Shown here piece by piece: positions 20,786 to 29,456 of a stretch of DNA of 64,000 nucleotides. Origin of the DNA: Achromobacter deleyi (GTDB lineage Bacteria > Pseudomonadota > Gammaproteobacteria > Burkholderiales > Burkholderiaceae_B); assembly GCF_016127315.1 (NCBI RefSeq), contig NZ_CP065997.1:6386001-6450000 (forward strand), read 5' to 3'. Below the pieces are notes generated by a model. It was not told the origin of the DNA. It made no database searches and saw nothing but the letters and a program-made list of their open reading frames with translations. Made by a program: the position numbers and the translations under genes. Each line of letters opens with the position of its first letter. Position 1 is the first letter of the stretch.

Positions 20786-22126
20786 TCAACGCTGCGTAGC
20801 GATGGCGCGGGCCTGGTTGGCGGCGTTGTTCAGGGCCGACACCGGCGGCGTCTTGCCTTCCAGCGCGTCGTTGAGCTGCTGGTTGAAGATGGGCTCGATG
20901 CGGTCGTAGTTGGCCATGCGGAAGCCGCGGCTGTTGGCGACCGGGCGGGCGCTCATCGAGGCCACCACGGCCTGGGCGCCGGGGATGCTCTTGTAGAACG
21001 ACACGTCCGAGGCGCGGAACGCGGCTTCGGTCAGCGGCAGGTAGCCGGTGCGCTGGTGCCATTCCGCCGCGATGACGGGCTTGGACAGCCAGGCCAGGAA
21101 CTGCGCCGTGGCCTTTTCCTCGTCCTTCGGACGGCCATCCAGCGCCCACAGGGCCGAGCCGCTCACGAACGGCTGGCCGCCGGTCTGGGTGGCCTGGTCG
21201 TAGTAAGGCAGCGGCGCCACGCCGAACGCCAGCGACTTGGTGTTCAGGAACTGGCCGAACGAGCCCGAGTTGCCGGTCAGCACCGCGCACTCGCCCTTGG
21301 CGAACAGCTTGTCGGCGCTGTTGTCGGCGGTGTGCGCCATGAACAGCAGCGAACGCTTCCAGCTGACCATCAGCGAGATGTGGCGCATGTAGAGCGTGTC
21401 GAACTGCATCGCCGGCGCCGCGCTCTTCTTGGTAACCGCGTCCAGGCCGTTGTTGTTGCTGGTGTACTGCTGGTTGTTCACCGGCGCCAGGTTTTCCAGG
21501 TGGACCGAGACCTGGTCGCTGGAGGCATAGGGACAGTCGAGGTCGGCCACGTCGCGCAGCTTGAGCAGCTCGGCCTGCAGGCCGGTCCAGGTGCGGGCGG
21601 GCTTGTTGGGATCGAGGCCGGCCTTCTTGTAGGCGGCGGTGTTGTAGAACATCACCGGCACTTCGGCCATCCACGGGAAGGCCAGCAAGCGGCCCTTGCC
21701 GTCGCGGATGAAGCTGCTGGTGGCCGGCACGAACCAGTTCAGGTCCTTGATCGGATACTTGGCCAGCAATTCGTACATCGGCAGGATGGCCTTGTGTTCG
21801 GCCACGACTTCCGGCGAATGGTTGTCGTTCAGTTGCACCAGGTTGGGGGCCTTCTTGGCCTTGACCGCGGCGGTGGCTTCCTGCTGCAGTTGGGCCTGCG
21901 AGGCGAAGGCGCGCAGGGTCACTTTGACCTGGTCCTGCTCCTTGTTGTACTGCTTGGCCAGCTTCTCGAATTCGGCCTTGTTGGCGTCCGGCAGCGTGTG
22001 CCAGACCTGGATTTCGACGGGAGCGGCATGGACCGCGCCCGCGACCGCCATGGCGGCGCCAAAGACCCATGTGCGCCGGCTGGCGAACATCGCGCGGGCA
22101 ATGCCCGCCAATTGCAATTTCTTCAT
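20786..22126 (-). CDS. Orphan UgpB-like ABC solute-binding protein
   Basis: The 446-residue protein has a signal peptide (cleavage near HAAP, about residue 35) and the family 1 solute-binding fold: VEIQVWHTLPDANKAEFEKL, then VPVMFYNTAAYKKAGLDP, FAKGECAVLTGNSGS and AQFLAWLSKPVIAAEWHQRTG. It resembles UgpB, the sn-glycerol-3-phosphate-binding protein. No matching permease or ATPase genes lie nearby, so its transporter must be elsewhere or it has another role. The start at 22126 (MKKLQL) was chosen over an in-frame ATG five codons earlier because it begins the signal peptide. It lies 4 bases after the dadA-like stop, so translation is coupled, and it ends at a strong terminator. Confidence 0.85.
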   Translation of the reverse strand: MKKLQLAGIARAMFASRRTWVFGAAMAVAGAVHAAPVEIQVWHTLPDANKAEFEKLAKQYNKEQDQVKVTLRAFASQAQLQQEATAAVKAKKAPNLVQLNDNHSPEVVAEHKAILPMYELLAKYPIKDLNWFVPATSSFIRDGKGRLLAFPWMAEVPVMFYNTAAYKKAGLDPNKPARTWTGLQAELLKLRDVADLDCPYASSDQVSVHLENLAPVNNQQYTSNNNGLDAVTKKSAAPAMQFDTLYMRHISLMVSWKRSLLFMAHTADNSADKLFAKGECAVLTGNSGSFGQFLNTKSLAFGVAPLPYYDQATQTGGQPFVSGSALWALDGRPKDEEKATAQFLAWLSKPVIAAEWHQRTGYLPLTEAAFRASDVSFYKSIPGAQAVVASMSARPVANSRGFRMANYDRIEPIFNQQLNDALEGKTPPVSALNNAANQARAIATQR

Positions 22127-22130
22127 AGGT

Positions 22131-23387
22131 TCATAGACCAAGAAAAGGGAATTCCGGTTCTGGACGACGTCCGCTCAGCAGGTCGGCCAGCGCCCGGCCC
22201 GAGCCGACGCCCATCGTCCAGCCGAGAGTACCGTGTCCGGTATTGATATACAAATTGGGAATGTGGCTGCGGCCGATGATGGGCACGTTCGAGGGAGTGG
22301 ACGGGCGCAGGCCCGACCAATAGCTGACGCGCTCGAAGTCGAGCGCATCGGGAAAGAGTTCGCGGGCCAGCCGTGTCATGGCTTCGCAGCGGCCGGTATT
22401 CAGGCCGCGCGAATAGCCGGACAGCTCGGCCGTGCCGGCCATGCGCAGGCGGTCGCCCAGGCGCGAGAACACCACCTTGTGGCTGCTGTCCGTCAGGCTG
22501 ACCGTGGGCGCGCCGCCGGGGTTCAGCACCGGGAAGGTGGCCGAATAGCCCTTGGCCGGGTAGACGTTGCACGGGATGCCGAGCGGACGCAGCAGCGACG
22601 GGCTGAAACTGCCCATGGCCACCACGTAGGCGTCGGCCGCCAGGGTGCCGTAGCGGCCATCGGGCTCGATCAGTTCGACGCCATTGACCGCGCCGGCCTG
22701 GGTGATGAGCCGGGTGACGCGGGTGCTGTAGCGGAATTCGACGCCGGCGCGCGCGCAGCGTTCGGCCAGCGCGACCGTGAACAGGTGCACGTCGCCGCTT
22801 TCGTCCTCGGGGGTGTAGTCGCCGCCGACGATGGTGTTGCGATGCGGCGCCAGGGCCGGCTCGATGGCGATGACCTCGTCCGTCGAGACGACGCGGCGCT
22901 CGACGCCGAAATCGCGCATCAGGCCGGCGGCGCGCTGCGAGTTCTCGAATTCGTGCTGGTCACGGTAGAAATTCAGGATGCCGCGCTCGAGATGGTCGTA
23001 TTCGATGCCGAGTTCGGCGCGCATGCCGCGCAGCGTGGCGCGGCTGTATTCGGCCATGCGGACCATGGCGCGGATGTTCGGCGCCAGGCGGCCCGGCAGG
23101 CATTCGCGCAGGAAGGCCAGGCCCCACATCCACTGGCGCCAGTCCAGCTGCGGGCGGAACAGCAGCGGCGCGTTGTCCTGGAACATCCACTTGAGCAGTT
23201 TCAGGGGCGCCTGCGGGTTGGCCCACGGCTCGGCGTAGGAAACGGAGATCTGCGCGCCGTTGGCCAGGCTGGTTTCCTGGGCGGGTCCGGTGCAGCGGTC
23301 GATGACCACGACGTCATGGCCCGCCTGGCTGAGCCACCAGGCGCTGGAGATTCCGATGATGCCGCTACCCAATACCGCTACTTTCAT
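22131..23387 (-). CDS. dadA: D-amino acid dehydrogenase small subunit-like flavoprotein (DadA)
   Basis: DadA oxidatively deaminates D-amino acids, mainly D-alanine, and passes electrons to the respiratory chain from the inner membrane. The 418-residue protein opens with the FAD motif MKVAVLGSGIIGISSAWWL and has the family blocks GAQISVSYAEPWANPQAPLK, the membrane-associated helix RPQLDWRQWMWGLAFL, and the C-terminal NLYINTGHGTLGWTMGVGSG. The frame is open further upstream, but the start at 23387 gives the family N-terminus. It is coupled to the UgpB-like gene, which is unusual for dadA, commonly found with an alanine racemase. Paralogues of broader D-amino acid range exist, so substrate is inferred. 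Confidence 0.88.
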   Translation of the reverse strand: MKVAVLGSGIIGISSAWWLSQAGHDVVVIDRCTGPAQETSLANGAQISVSYAEPWANPQAPLKLLKWMFQDNAPLLFRPQLDWRQWMWGLAFLRECLPGRLAPNIRAMVRMAEYSRATLRGMRAELGIEYDHLERGILNFYRDQHEFENSQRAAGLMRDFGVERRVVSTDEVIAIEPALAPHRNTIVGGDYTPEDESGDVHLFTVALAERCARAGVEFRYSTRVTRLITQAGAVNGVELIEPDGRYGTLAADAYVVAMGSFSPSLLRPLGIPCNVYPAKGYSATFPVLNPGGAPTVSLTDSSHKVVFSRLGDRLRMAGTAELSGYSRGLNTGRCEAMTRLARELFPDALDFERVSYWSGLRPSTPSNVPIIGRSHIPNLYINTGHGTLGWTMGVGSGRALADLLSGRRPEPEFPFLGL

Positions 23388-23514
23388 GCCCGCATTGCTC
23401 CCTGCTGGCCCACTGAGCCCGCGGACACGATGCCCGCGTCCCGTGGCAAGCCGCTGCCAAGATGACACCGCAGTTTACCCCGGCGCCCCGCCCCCGCCTA
23501 CGGCCGATTCCATC

Positions 23515-23557
23515 AAAAAAAGGGAAGGAACCCGCCGTGGCCGGATTCCTTCCCTTT
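23515..23557 (-). terminator. Rho-independent terminator of the flavin reductase gene
   Basis: AAAGGGAAGGAA (23519-23530) pairs with TTCCTTCCCTTT (23546-23557) around a GC-rich 15-base loop; on the minus strand a run of U residues follows (A-run 23515-23521). Confidence 0.88.
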
Positions 23558-23582
23558 CGGGTCATGCGCCGCCCTGCTGGAT

Positions 23583-24629
23583 TCAGGTCGCGGCCTTCGC
23601 CAGGTCGGCCTCGGAGGTGAAGGCGTCGGCGTAGAACTCCTCCGGCGGCAGGCCGCACTGGGCGCTGAATTCGCGCCGCGCGGCGTCGACCATGGGCGGC
23701 GCGCCGCAGGCGTAGACCTGGTGGCCCGACATGTCGGGGATGTCCTGCAGCACGGCCTCGTGGACGAAGCCGTCGCGGCCGTTCCAGCCGTCTTCCTCGA
23801 GCGCGTTCGACACCACCGGCACGTAGCGGAAGTCCGGCAGGTCGCGGGCCCACGACTGCGCCAGTTCGTCCATGTACAGGTCGCGCGGGCGGCGGCCGCC
23901 CCAGTACAGCGACACCGGACGGCGGATGTTCTTGTGGATCATGTGCTCGACGATGGCCTTGACCGGCGCGAAGCCGGTGCCGCTGGCCAGCAGGACGACC
24001 GGCTTGTCGCTGTCTTCACGCAGGAAGAACGACCCGAACGGGCCTTCCAGGCGCAGGATCTCGCGCTCTTTCATCTGGGTGTCGCCGGCGCCGAACACGT
24101 GGTCGGTGAAGACCCCGCCCGGCATGTGGCGGATGTGCAGTTCCAGCGGGCTGCCGGTGTGCGGCGCGCCGGCCATCGAATAGCTGCGGCGGCGGCCGTC
24201 CTTGAGGATGACCTCGATGTACTGGCCGGCGTAGTAGCGGAATTGCTCCGAGGCGGGCAATTGCAGCTTGAGCACGGTCACGTCCGGCGCCGCGCGCTCC
24301 ATGGTCTGCACGCGCGAAGGCAGCTTGCGGATCTGGATGTCGCTGGCCAGGCGCACTTCGGTGGACTCGACCACCAGGTCGGACGCGGGCCGGGCCTGAC
24401 AGAACAGGGTGTAGCCGTCGGCCAGTTCCTCGGGCGACAGGATCTGCGCGGGGTACTGGCCGGCGTCGAACTCCCCGGACACCACTTTGCCCTTGCAGGT
24501 GGAGCAGGCGCCGTTGCGGCAGCTGTAGGGCAGCACGATGCCCGCGGCCAGGGCGCCGTCGAGCACGGTCTGGCCGGGCTCGACCGGGAATTGATGCTTG
24601 CTGGGTTGAATGATGACCTGGAAGCTCAT
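23583..24629 (-). CDS. 2Fe-2S ferredoxin / NAD(P)H-flavin oxidoreductase (AscD-like)
   Basis: The 348-residue protein is a three-domain electron transfer enzyme. An N-terminal plant-type ferredoxin domain holds the cluster motif CRNGACSTC with a further cysteine in FCQARP. A ferredoxin-reductase FAD domain has RRYSMAGAP near residue 150, and an NAD-binding domain has LLASGTGFAPVKAI near residue 220. Proteins of this type are often annotated as CDP-6-deoxy-delta-3,4-glucoseen reductase, but they also serve oxygenases and other partners. No dideoxysugar gene or oxygenase lies nearby, so the partner is unknown. It ends at its own terminator. Confidence 0.87.
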   Translation of the reverse strand: MSFQVIIQPSKHQFPVEPGQTVLDGALAAGIVLPYSCRNGACSTCKGKVVSGEFDAGQYPAQILSPEELADGYTLFCQARPASDLVVESTEVRLASDIQIRKLPSRVQTMERAAPDVTVLKLQLPASEQFRYYAGQYIEVILKDGRRRSYSMAGAPHTGSPLELHIRHMPGGVFTDHVFGAGDTQMKEREILRLEGPFGSFFLREDSDKPVVLLASGTGFAPVKAIVEHMIHKNIRRPVSLYWGGRRPRDLYMDELAQSWARDLPDFRYVPVVSNALEEDGWNGRDGFVHEAVLQDIPDMSGHQVYACGAPPMVDAARREFSAQCGLPPEEFYADAFTSEADLAKAAT

Positions 24630-24684
24630 GATGAAACGGATCAGGGTTGACGGCGCGCCACGCGACGCGCCGCCCGGCCCGGCC

Positions 24685-25053
24685 TCAGGCCGGGAACTTG
24701 CGGATTTCCTTGACGCGGTTGGCGTCGTCCACCAGCACGACCTGCGGCTTGTGGGTGGCGGATTGCTCTTCCGACATCGGACCGTAGGTGCAGATGATCA
24801 TCAGGTCGCCGACCTGCGCCCGGCGCGCGGCCGCGCCATTGAGCGAGATGATGCCGCTGCCGCGGGCCGCCTTGATGATGTAGGTATCGAAGCGTTCGCC
24901 ATTGTTGATGTTGTAGAGCTCGATGCGTTCGAACTCGCGCATGCCGGCAGCGTCCAGCAGGTCTTCGTCGATGCCGCAAGAACCCTCGTAGTGGAGGTCG
25001 GCTTCGGTGACCGTGACGCGGTGCAGCTTTGCCCGCAGCATGATGCGTTGCAT
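24685..25053 (-). CDS. panD: Aspartate 1-decarboxylase proenzyme
   Basis: PanD makes beta-alanine from aspartate for pantothenate synthesis. The 122-residue protein starts [16 protein letters not shown] and carries the self-cleavage site as YEGSC, with cleavage between Gly24 and Ser25 to give the pyruvoyl group. Asn72 in SLNGAA and the catalytic Tyr/Arg region [12 protein letters not shown] are conserved. The open frame extends upstream to 25242, but the family start is at 25053. It precedes the flavin reductase gene by about 55 bases on the same strand. Confidence 0.96.
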   Translation of the reverse strand: MQRIMLRAKLHRVTVTEADLHYEGSCGIDEDLLDAAGMREFERIELYNINNGERFDTYIIKAARGSGIISLNGAAARRAQVGDLMIICTYGPMSEEQSATHKPQVVLVDDANRVKEIRKFPA

Positions 25054-25162
25054 GATGGGAATATCCTGGTTTCGCGTGCCGGAACGCGAAGTGATGCGAT
25101 AAATGTGAAAACACCCGCGGATGGCGCGCACCTGCGGGCATGCAGCCCGACGACACCCGGTT

Positions 25163-25190
25163 TTGCCGTCGGAAGCCGGTATTCTATAAT
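25163..25190 (+). promoter_or_regulatory. Promoter of the guanidinium exporter gene
   Basis: A perfect TATAAT (25185-25190) lies 16 bases after TTGCCG (25163-25168). The expected start point, near 25197, falls exactly at the first base of riboswitch hairpin P1. Confidence 0.7.
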
Positions 25191-25197
25191 TTTTGCC

Positions 25198-25303
25198 GCG
25201 ACGGGACGGCCCGTTGCTGCGTCCGCCGCCCCATGGCGGCATTTGCCATCGGCAACGGCGGCATTGGCCATTGCCGGCAACGCATCAATCCGGGGACGAC
25301 CCC
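25198..25303 (+). promoter_or_regulatory. Guanidine-II (mini-ykkC) riboswitch
   Basis: Two hairpins with ACGR tetraloops define this class. P1 is GCGACGGG-ACGG-CCCGTTGC (25198-25217), an 8-bp stem with one G-U pair. P2 is GGGG-ACGA-CCCC (25292-25303). P2 ends about 9 bases before the Shine-Dalgarno region (AAGTAGGAG) of the guanidinium exporter gene, the usual position for translational control. The linker between P1 and P2 is about 74 bases, longer than typical, and contains its own hairpins, such as GCCGCC-CCAT-GGCGGC at 25225-25240. The downstream gene encodes a Gdx/SugE exporter, exactly the family usually controlled by this riboswitch. Guanidine binding is inferred from the class. Confidence 0.85.
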
Positions 25304-25321
25304 TCTCAAGTAGGAGTCGTC

Positions 25322-25639
25322 ATGACCTGGATCATCCTTGTACTGGCAGGCCTGTTCGAAATCGTCTGGGCCGTCGGCCTCAAATACACCCATGGCTTCA
25401 CGCGCCTGATGCCGTCCCTGGTGACGGTGGGCGGCATGCTCATCAGCTTCTGGCTGCTGGCGCTGGCGATGAAGACACTGCCGCTGGGCACCGCTTACGC
25501 GGTGTGGGTCGGCATCGGCACCGTCGGCGCCTTCGTGGCCGGCATCATTCTGTTCCAGGAATCCCTCAGCTGGCTGCGTATCGCCAGCGTCGCGCTGATC
25601 GTGCTGGGCCTGATCGGCCTGAAGCTGACGTCGGCCTGA
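25322..25639 (+). CDS. gdx: Guanidinium exporter Gdx (SugE subfamily SMR transporter)
   Basis: Gdx exports guanidinium in exchange for protons across the inner membrane, working as a dual-topology dimer. The 105-residue protein has four transmembrane helices. The central Glu of helix 1 lies in [20 protein letters not shown], the SugE-type pattern that separates exporters of guanidinium from the EmrE multidrug type. Other marks are [20 protein letters not shown] and a C-terminal LIGLKLTS. The gene was formerly named sugE. The guanidine-II riboswitch directly upstream independently supports the substrate. AAGTAGGAG lies about 8 bases before the ATG. Confidence 0.93.
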   Translation: MTWIILVLAGLFEIVWAVGLKYTHGFTRLMPSLVTVGGMLISFWLLALAMKTLPLGTAYAVWVGIGTVGAFVAGIILFQESLSWLRIASVALIVLGLIGLKLTSA

Positions 25640-25691
25640 GCGCTGTCAGCCTGACCCCCACCGCCCCGGCCACGCGCCGGGGCGCGGCGGG

Positions 25692-26564
25692 CTAGAAATC
25701 GAGTTCGATCTCGACCCCGTCGCCCACTTTCAGGCGCGCGCCGGCCGGCGCGTCGACGATGGCGTTCTGGCCGAACACCACGCCGATATCCAGATTGCGG
25801 TAGCCCGCCAGCGTGCGGCCCGGCTCGTCGTGCTGCACGGCGGTGCGCTGGTCGATGTCGGGAATCGAGCAGCGCGTGCACGGCTTGACCAACGCCATGC
25901 TGACCGCGCCGGTCGTGATCATCGCGGTGTGGTCTTCCTCGAAGGCTTCCCACTCTCCCTGCACCACGATATTGGGCCGGAAGCGGTCCATCGGCACCGG
26001 CGCCACGCCCTTGGCCCGCAGGCGGGCGTTCAGGTCGTCCAGCGAGGCCTGGTTCGCCACCAGCAGCGGAAAGCCGTCGGCGAAACCGAAGAAATGATCG
26101 CCCCCGAACACGTCGGCCAGGTCGGGATGGCCGGCGGTCCACTTGTCCACCCATTCGGGCTTGGCGGGCCGCGCCGCGGCGGCGTCGACCTTGTACAGGC
26201 GGCAAGGCGTCTTGAGGAAATCGGAACACCACTGCGCGGCGGCCTCGCTTTCGCGGCGCGCGTCGAGCGTATCCTGCCAGACGCCGACCGTCTCCACGCC
26301 CGGCTGCAGGGCCGAGCCGTCCAGCGGCACCTCCAGGTCAGGCATGCCGGGCGCGGACAGGCGCAGCGCGTCGGCGGTGAGCGCCGTGCGGATCAGCGCC
26401 ATGGCGGCCCATTGGCGCTGCGTCATGAACTGGCCGTCGGCCGACACCAGCATCCAGCGGCGGTCGTGCGCCAGCCCGGCGCGGTCCACCGGCGATTCGG
26501 CCAGGTCGATGCCGGCACAGGATTTGACCGGGTAGATATGCAGGCTGAGGATGCGGGCGGACAT
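25692..26564 (-). CDS. MOSC-domain molybdoenzyme-like protein (YcbX/mARC type)
   Basis: The 290-residue protein has the N-terminal MOSC beta-barrel (LSLHIYPVKSCAGIDL, DRRWMLV) and a C-terminal MOSC domain with the conserved cysteine region KPCTRCSIPDID. MOSC proteins of the YcbX/mARC group hold a molybdenum cofactor and reduce N-hydroxylated bases. Unlike E. coli YcbX there is no C-terminal 2Fe-2S ferredoxin domain, so an external electron donor is needed. The start at 26564 (MSARILSL) was chosen because it begins the conserved barrel; the frame is open about 12 codons further. It lies after the terminator of the ectoine operon. Confidence 0.85.
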   Translation of the reverse strand: MSARILSLHIYPVKSCAGIDLAESPVDRAGLAHDRRWMLVSADGQFMTQRQWAAMALIRTALTADALRLSAPGMPDLEVPLDGSALQPGVETVGVWQDTLDARRESEAAAQWCSDFLKTPCRLYKVDAAAARPAKPEWVDKWTAGHPDLADVFGGDHFFGFADGFPLLVANQASLDDLNARLRAKGVAPVPMDRFRPNIVVQGEWEAFEEDHTAMITTGAVSMALVKPCTRCSIPDIDQRTAVQHDEPGRTLAGYRNLDIGVVFGQNAIVDAPAGARLKVGDGVEIELDF

Positions 26565-26614
26565 GGCGGCGGATGCGGGCGTGGCGGGGAGCCAGAGCAT
26601 AGCGGAAGGCCAGC

Positions 26615-26643
26615 AAAAAGCCCAGGCTGGCGGGCCTGGGCTT
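26615..26643 (-). terminator. Rho-independent terminator of the ectoine operon
   Basis: AAGCCCAGGC (26618-26627) pairs with GCCTGGGCTT (26634-26643) over a 6-base loop; on the minus strand a short U-run (A-run 26615-26619) follows. It lies about 45 bases after the ectD stop. Confidence 0.85.
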
Positions 26644-26685
26644 GGCGGACATGCAAAGGGGCGGCGAATGCGCCCCCGCGGCGCG

Positions 26686-27612
26686 TCAGCTGCCGACCAG
26701 CTTGAGCGTATCCAGCGGCGTCACCGCCTTGAACGCCTTGCGCGTGGCGATGTGCTCGGGACGCGGGGTCAGGCCGTACTTGGGCGGCTCCAGCGTGTTT
26801 TCCATGCTGTTGTAGACCATGAACACGTTGGCGCGCGGCCACGGCGAGATGTTGCTGTTCGAGCCGTGCATGGTGTTGCAGTCGAAGAACACCACCGAAC
26901 CGGCCTTGGCCGTCATCGTGCGGATGCCGCCCTGCTCCACCAGCAGTTGCAGGCTGACCGGATCCGGCACGCCGTACTCCTGCTTCTTGAGCGATTGCTT
27001 GTAGTGGTCGTTGGGCGTTTCGCCGACGCACGAGATGAACTGCCGGTGCGAACCCGGCACCAGCATCAGCGGGCCGTTGCAGTCATTGTTCTCGGTCAGC
27101 AGCACCGAGCAACTCAGCGCGCGCATCGACGGCATGCCGTCTTCCACGTGCCAGGTCTCGAAATCCGAGTGCCAGTAGAACTCCTTGCCCTTGAAGCCGG
27201 GCTTCATGTTGGCGCGGGACTGGTGGATGTAGACCTCGGACCCCAGGATCTGGCGCGCCACGTTGACCAGCCGCGGATCGCGCACCAGGCGCGCCAGCAC
27301 GGGGTTCAGCACGTGCACCATGAAAATGGAGCGCACGGCATTGCTGCCGGGCTCGGTGATCGATTCCTCGCGGCGCACGATCGACGGGTCGCGCGTCATG
27401 CGCTCGACCTCGGACGACAGCGCCCGCACTTCGGCCTCCGAGAACACGTCCTCCAGCAGGAGGAAGCCGTCGCGCTCGTAGCTGCCGACCTGCTCGCCGC
27501 TCAGGGCGTTGGCGTATTTGCCTTCTTCGTAGACCACCGGGTCCTGGCGGGAAATGATGGCGGAACTTCGATCCGTACGGGAGGCGTACGGATCCTGCGC
27601 AGGTGAGATCAT
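26686..27612 (-). CDS. ectD: Ectoine hydroxylase
   Basis: EctD is a cytoplasmic non-haem Fe(II)/2-oxoglutarate dioxygenase that converts ectoine to 5-hydroxyectoine. The 308-residue protein has the PhyH-type core: the iron-binding HxD motif in YWHSDFETWH, the distal iron histidine in FFDCNTMHGSN, and the EctD signature around FYWHSDFETWHVEDGMP. LTENNDCNGPLMLVPGSHR is also typical. Length matches characterised EctD proteins (about 300). It is the last gene of the operon, 15 bases after ectC, and is followed by a terminator. Its presence means the organism can make hydroxyectoine, not only ectoine. Confidence 0.96.
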   Translation of the reverse strand: MISPAQDPYASRTDRSSAIISRQDPVVYEEGKYANALSGEQVGSYERDGFLLLEDVFSEAEVRALSSEVERMTRDPSIVRREESITEPGSNAVRSIFMVHVLNPVLARLVRDPRLVNVARQILGSEVYIHQSRANMKPGFKGKEFYWHSDFETWHVEDGMPSMRALSCSVLLTENNDCNGPLMLVPGSHRQFISCVGETPNDHYKQSLKKQEYGVPDPVSLQLLVEQGGIRTMTAKAGSVVFFDCNTMHGSNSNISPWPRANVFMVYNSMENTLEPPKYGLTPRPEHIATRKAFKAVTPLDTLKLVGS

Positions 27613-27627
27613 GCGAACCTCCTTGTA

Positions 27628-28032
27628 TCAGGCCGCTTGGGCTTGGGCTTCAGGCAAGGCGTAGACGCCCTCTTTGTCATGCACTTCCTGGCCGGTCAGC
27701 GGCGGGTTGAAGACGCAGATGACGCGCAGCGGCTCCTTGCCGCCGCACAGCCAGTGCTCGTCATGCTCGTTCAGGGCGTAGACCACGCCCGGGCCCAGTT
27801 CGTACTTCTTGCCGTCGGCGATCGTCTCGATGGAGCCGTCGCCCTCGATGCACCACACCGCTTCCAGGTGATTCTTGTAGTGGATGTGGGTGCGGCCGCC
27901 CGGGAAGATGGTGGTCTCGTGGAAGGAAAAGCCCATGCCGTCCTTCTTGAGCAGCACGCGGCGGCTGACCCAGGTATCGGTGCGGACTTCGTCGGCGGTG
28001 CCGATCACATCTTTGACATTGCGTACGATCAT
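27628..28032 (-). CDS. ectC: L-ectoine synthase
   Basis: EctC is a metal-dependent cupin that cyclises N-gamma-acetyl-2,4-diaminobutyrate to ectoine. The 134-residue protein shows MIVRNVKDVIGT at its start, the cupin core SFHETTIFPGGRTHIHYKNH, then EAVWCIEGDGSIE and ALNEHDEHWL. The histidines and glutamate of these motifs bind iron. Length matches the family (about 130). Its start overlaps the ectB stop by 4 bases, so the two are translationally coupled. Confidence 0.97.
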   Translation of the reverse strand: MIVRNVKDVIGTADEVRTDTWVSRRVLLKKDGMGFSFHETTIFPGGRTHIHYKNHLEAVWCIEGDGSIETIADGKKYELGPGVVYALNEHDEHWLCGGKEPLRVICVFNPPLTGQEVHDKEGVYALPEAQAQAA

Positions 28033-29336
28033 TGACGTTTTCCTCCAAATTTCAGGATGCGGGCGGACTGTCCCTCTTCGGCCAGCGCGTCGGCCACGCT
28101 CGCCTCGATCACGTCCAGGCCCTTGGACAGCAGGTCTTCCTCGATGGTCAGGGCCGGCAGCAGCTTGAGCACTTCGTCGTGCGCGCCCGAGGTCTCGATG
28201 ACCACGCCGCGCTTGAAGGCGTTGGCGGCGATGCGGTTGGACAGCGCCGGGGTGGCGTTGCTGACCAGGCCCTGGATCAGGCCGCGGCCGCGCACCGACA
28301 GGCCGGCGTTGGGATAGCTGTGCACCAGGTTTTCCAGCCAGTCGCGCACCAGGCGCTCCTTGCGCTGGATCTCGGCGGTGAACGCGGTGTTGGCCCAGTA
28401 GGTTTCCAGCGCCTGGGTGGCGGTGACGAACGCCAGGTTGTTGCCGCGGAAGGTGCCGCTGTGGGCGCCGGGCTTCCAGACGTCGAGCTCGGGCTTCATC
28501 AGCACCAGCGACATCGGCAGGCCGAAGCCCGACAGCGACTTGGACAACGTGATGATGTCGGGGCGGATGCCGGCGGCCTCGAAGCTGAAGAAGGTGCCGG
28601 TGCGGCCGCAGCCGACCTGGATGTCGTCCACGATCAGCAGCATGTCGTGGCGCTTGCAGAGCTTGTCCAGTTCCTTGAGCCAGCGCAGGGTGGCGACGTT
28701 GACGCCGCCCTCGCCCTGCACCGTCTCGACGATGACGGCGGCGGGCTTGTCCATGCCGCTGCTGGGATCTTCCAGCATGCGCTCCAGGTAGGCCATGGTG
28801 TCCACGTCCGGGCCGAAGTAGCCGTCATAGGGCATGAAGGTGGTGTTGGCCAGCGGATAGCCGGAGGCATCGCGGAACTTCATGTTGGCCGTCACCGCCA
28901 GCGAGCCGCCGCTGACGCCGTGAAAGCCGTGCGTGAAGGAAATCACATTGGGACGTCCCTTCACCTGGCGCGCGATCTTCAGCGCCGCCTCGACCGCGTT
29001 GGTGCCGGTCGGGCCGGTGAACTGCAGGGTGTATTGCCAGTTGCGCGGCTTGAGCAGCACGCGATCGACGGCCTCGAGGAAGCTTTTCTTGGCGCTGGTG
29101 GCCATGTCCAGGCCATGCACCACGCCGTCGGACTGCACGTACTCGAGCAGCTTTTCCTTGAGGATCGGATTGTTGTGGCCATAGTTCAACGTGCCGGCGC
29201 CGCTGAAGAAGTCGATGTATTCGCCACCGTCCTCATCCACCAGCGTCGATCCCCTGGCCTGGCTGAAGATCACGGGAAACGACCGGATATAGCCCCGTAC
29301 CTCCGACTCCATCCGGTCAAAGATTTTCAAGTCCAT
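28029..29336 (-). CDS. ectB: L-2,4-diaminobutyrate--2-oxoglutarate aminotransferase
   Basis: EctB converts aspartate semialdehyde to 2,4-diaminobutyrate with glutamate as amino donor. The 435-residue class III PLP aminotransferase starts MDLKIFDRMESEVRGYIRSF, has the family blocks EYIDFFSGAGTLNYGHNNP and GPTGTNAVEAALKIAR, the aspartate of DDIQVGCGRTG that contacts PLP, and the PLP lysine in ITLSKSLSGFG. I chose the start at 29336 because it gives the standard N-terminus; upstream codons are extra. It follows ectA by about 120 bases. Confidence 0.97.
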   Translation of the reverse strand: MDLKIFDRMESEVRGYIRSFPVIFSQARGSTLVDEDGGEYIDFFSGAGTLNYGHNNPILKEKLLEYVQSDGVVHGLDMATSAKKSFLEAVDRVLLKPRNWQYTLQFTGPTGTNAVEAALKIARQVKGRPNVISFTHGFHGVSGGSLAVTANMKFRDASGYPLANTTFMPYDGYFGPDVDTMAYLERMLEDPSSGMDKPAAVIVETVQGEGGVNVATLRWLKELDKLCKRHDMLLIVDDIQVGCGRTGTFFSFEAAGIRPDIITLSKSLSGFGLPMSLVLMKPELDVWKPGAHSGTFRGNNLAFVTATQALETYWANTAFTAEIQRKERLVRDWLENLVHSYPNAGLSVRGRGLIQGLVSNATPALSNRIAANAFKRGVVIETSGAHDEVLKLLPALTIEEDLLSKGLDVIEASVADALAEEGQSARILKFGGKRQ

Positions 29337-29456
29337 GTGATTAATCCTCCCTTTCATCTCATAAGTTGACAGACGGCCAGATCCCCTCCGCATGCGCGCC
29401 GGGCGCATCCGGATGCGTCAAAGCCATCCCGGTTTTCGACAGGACCGCGTCGCCGC

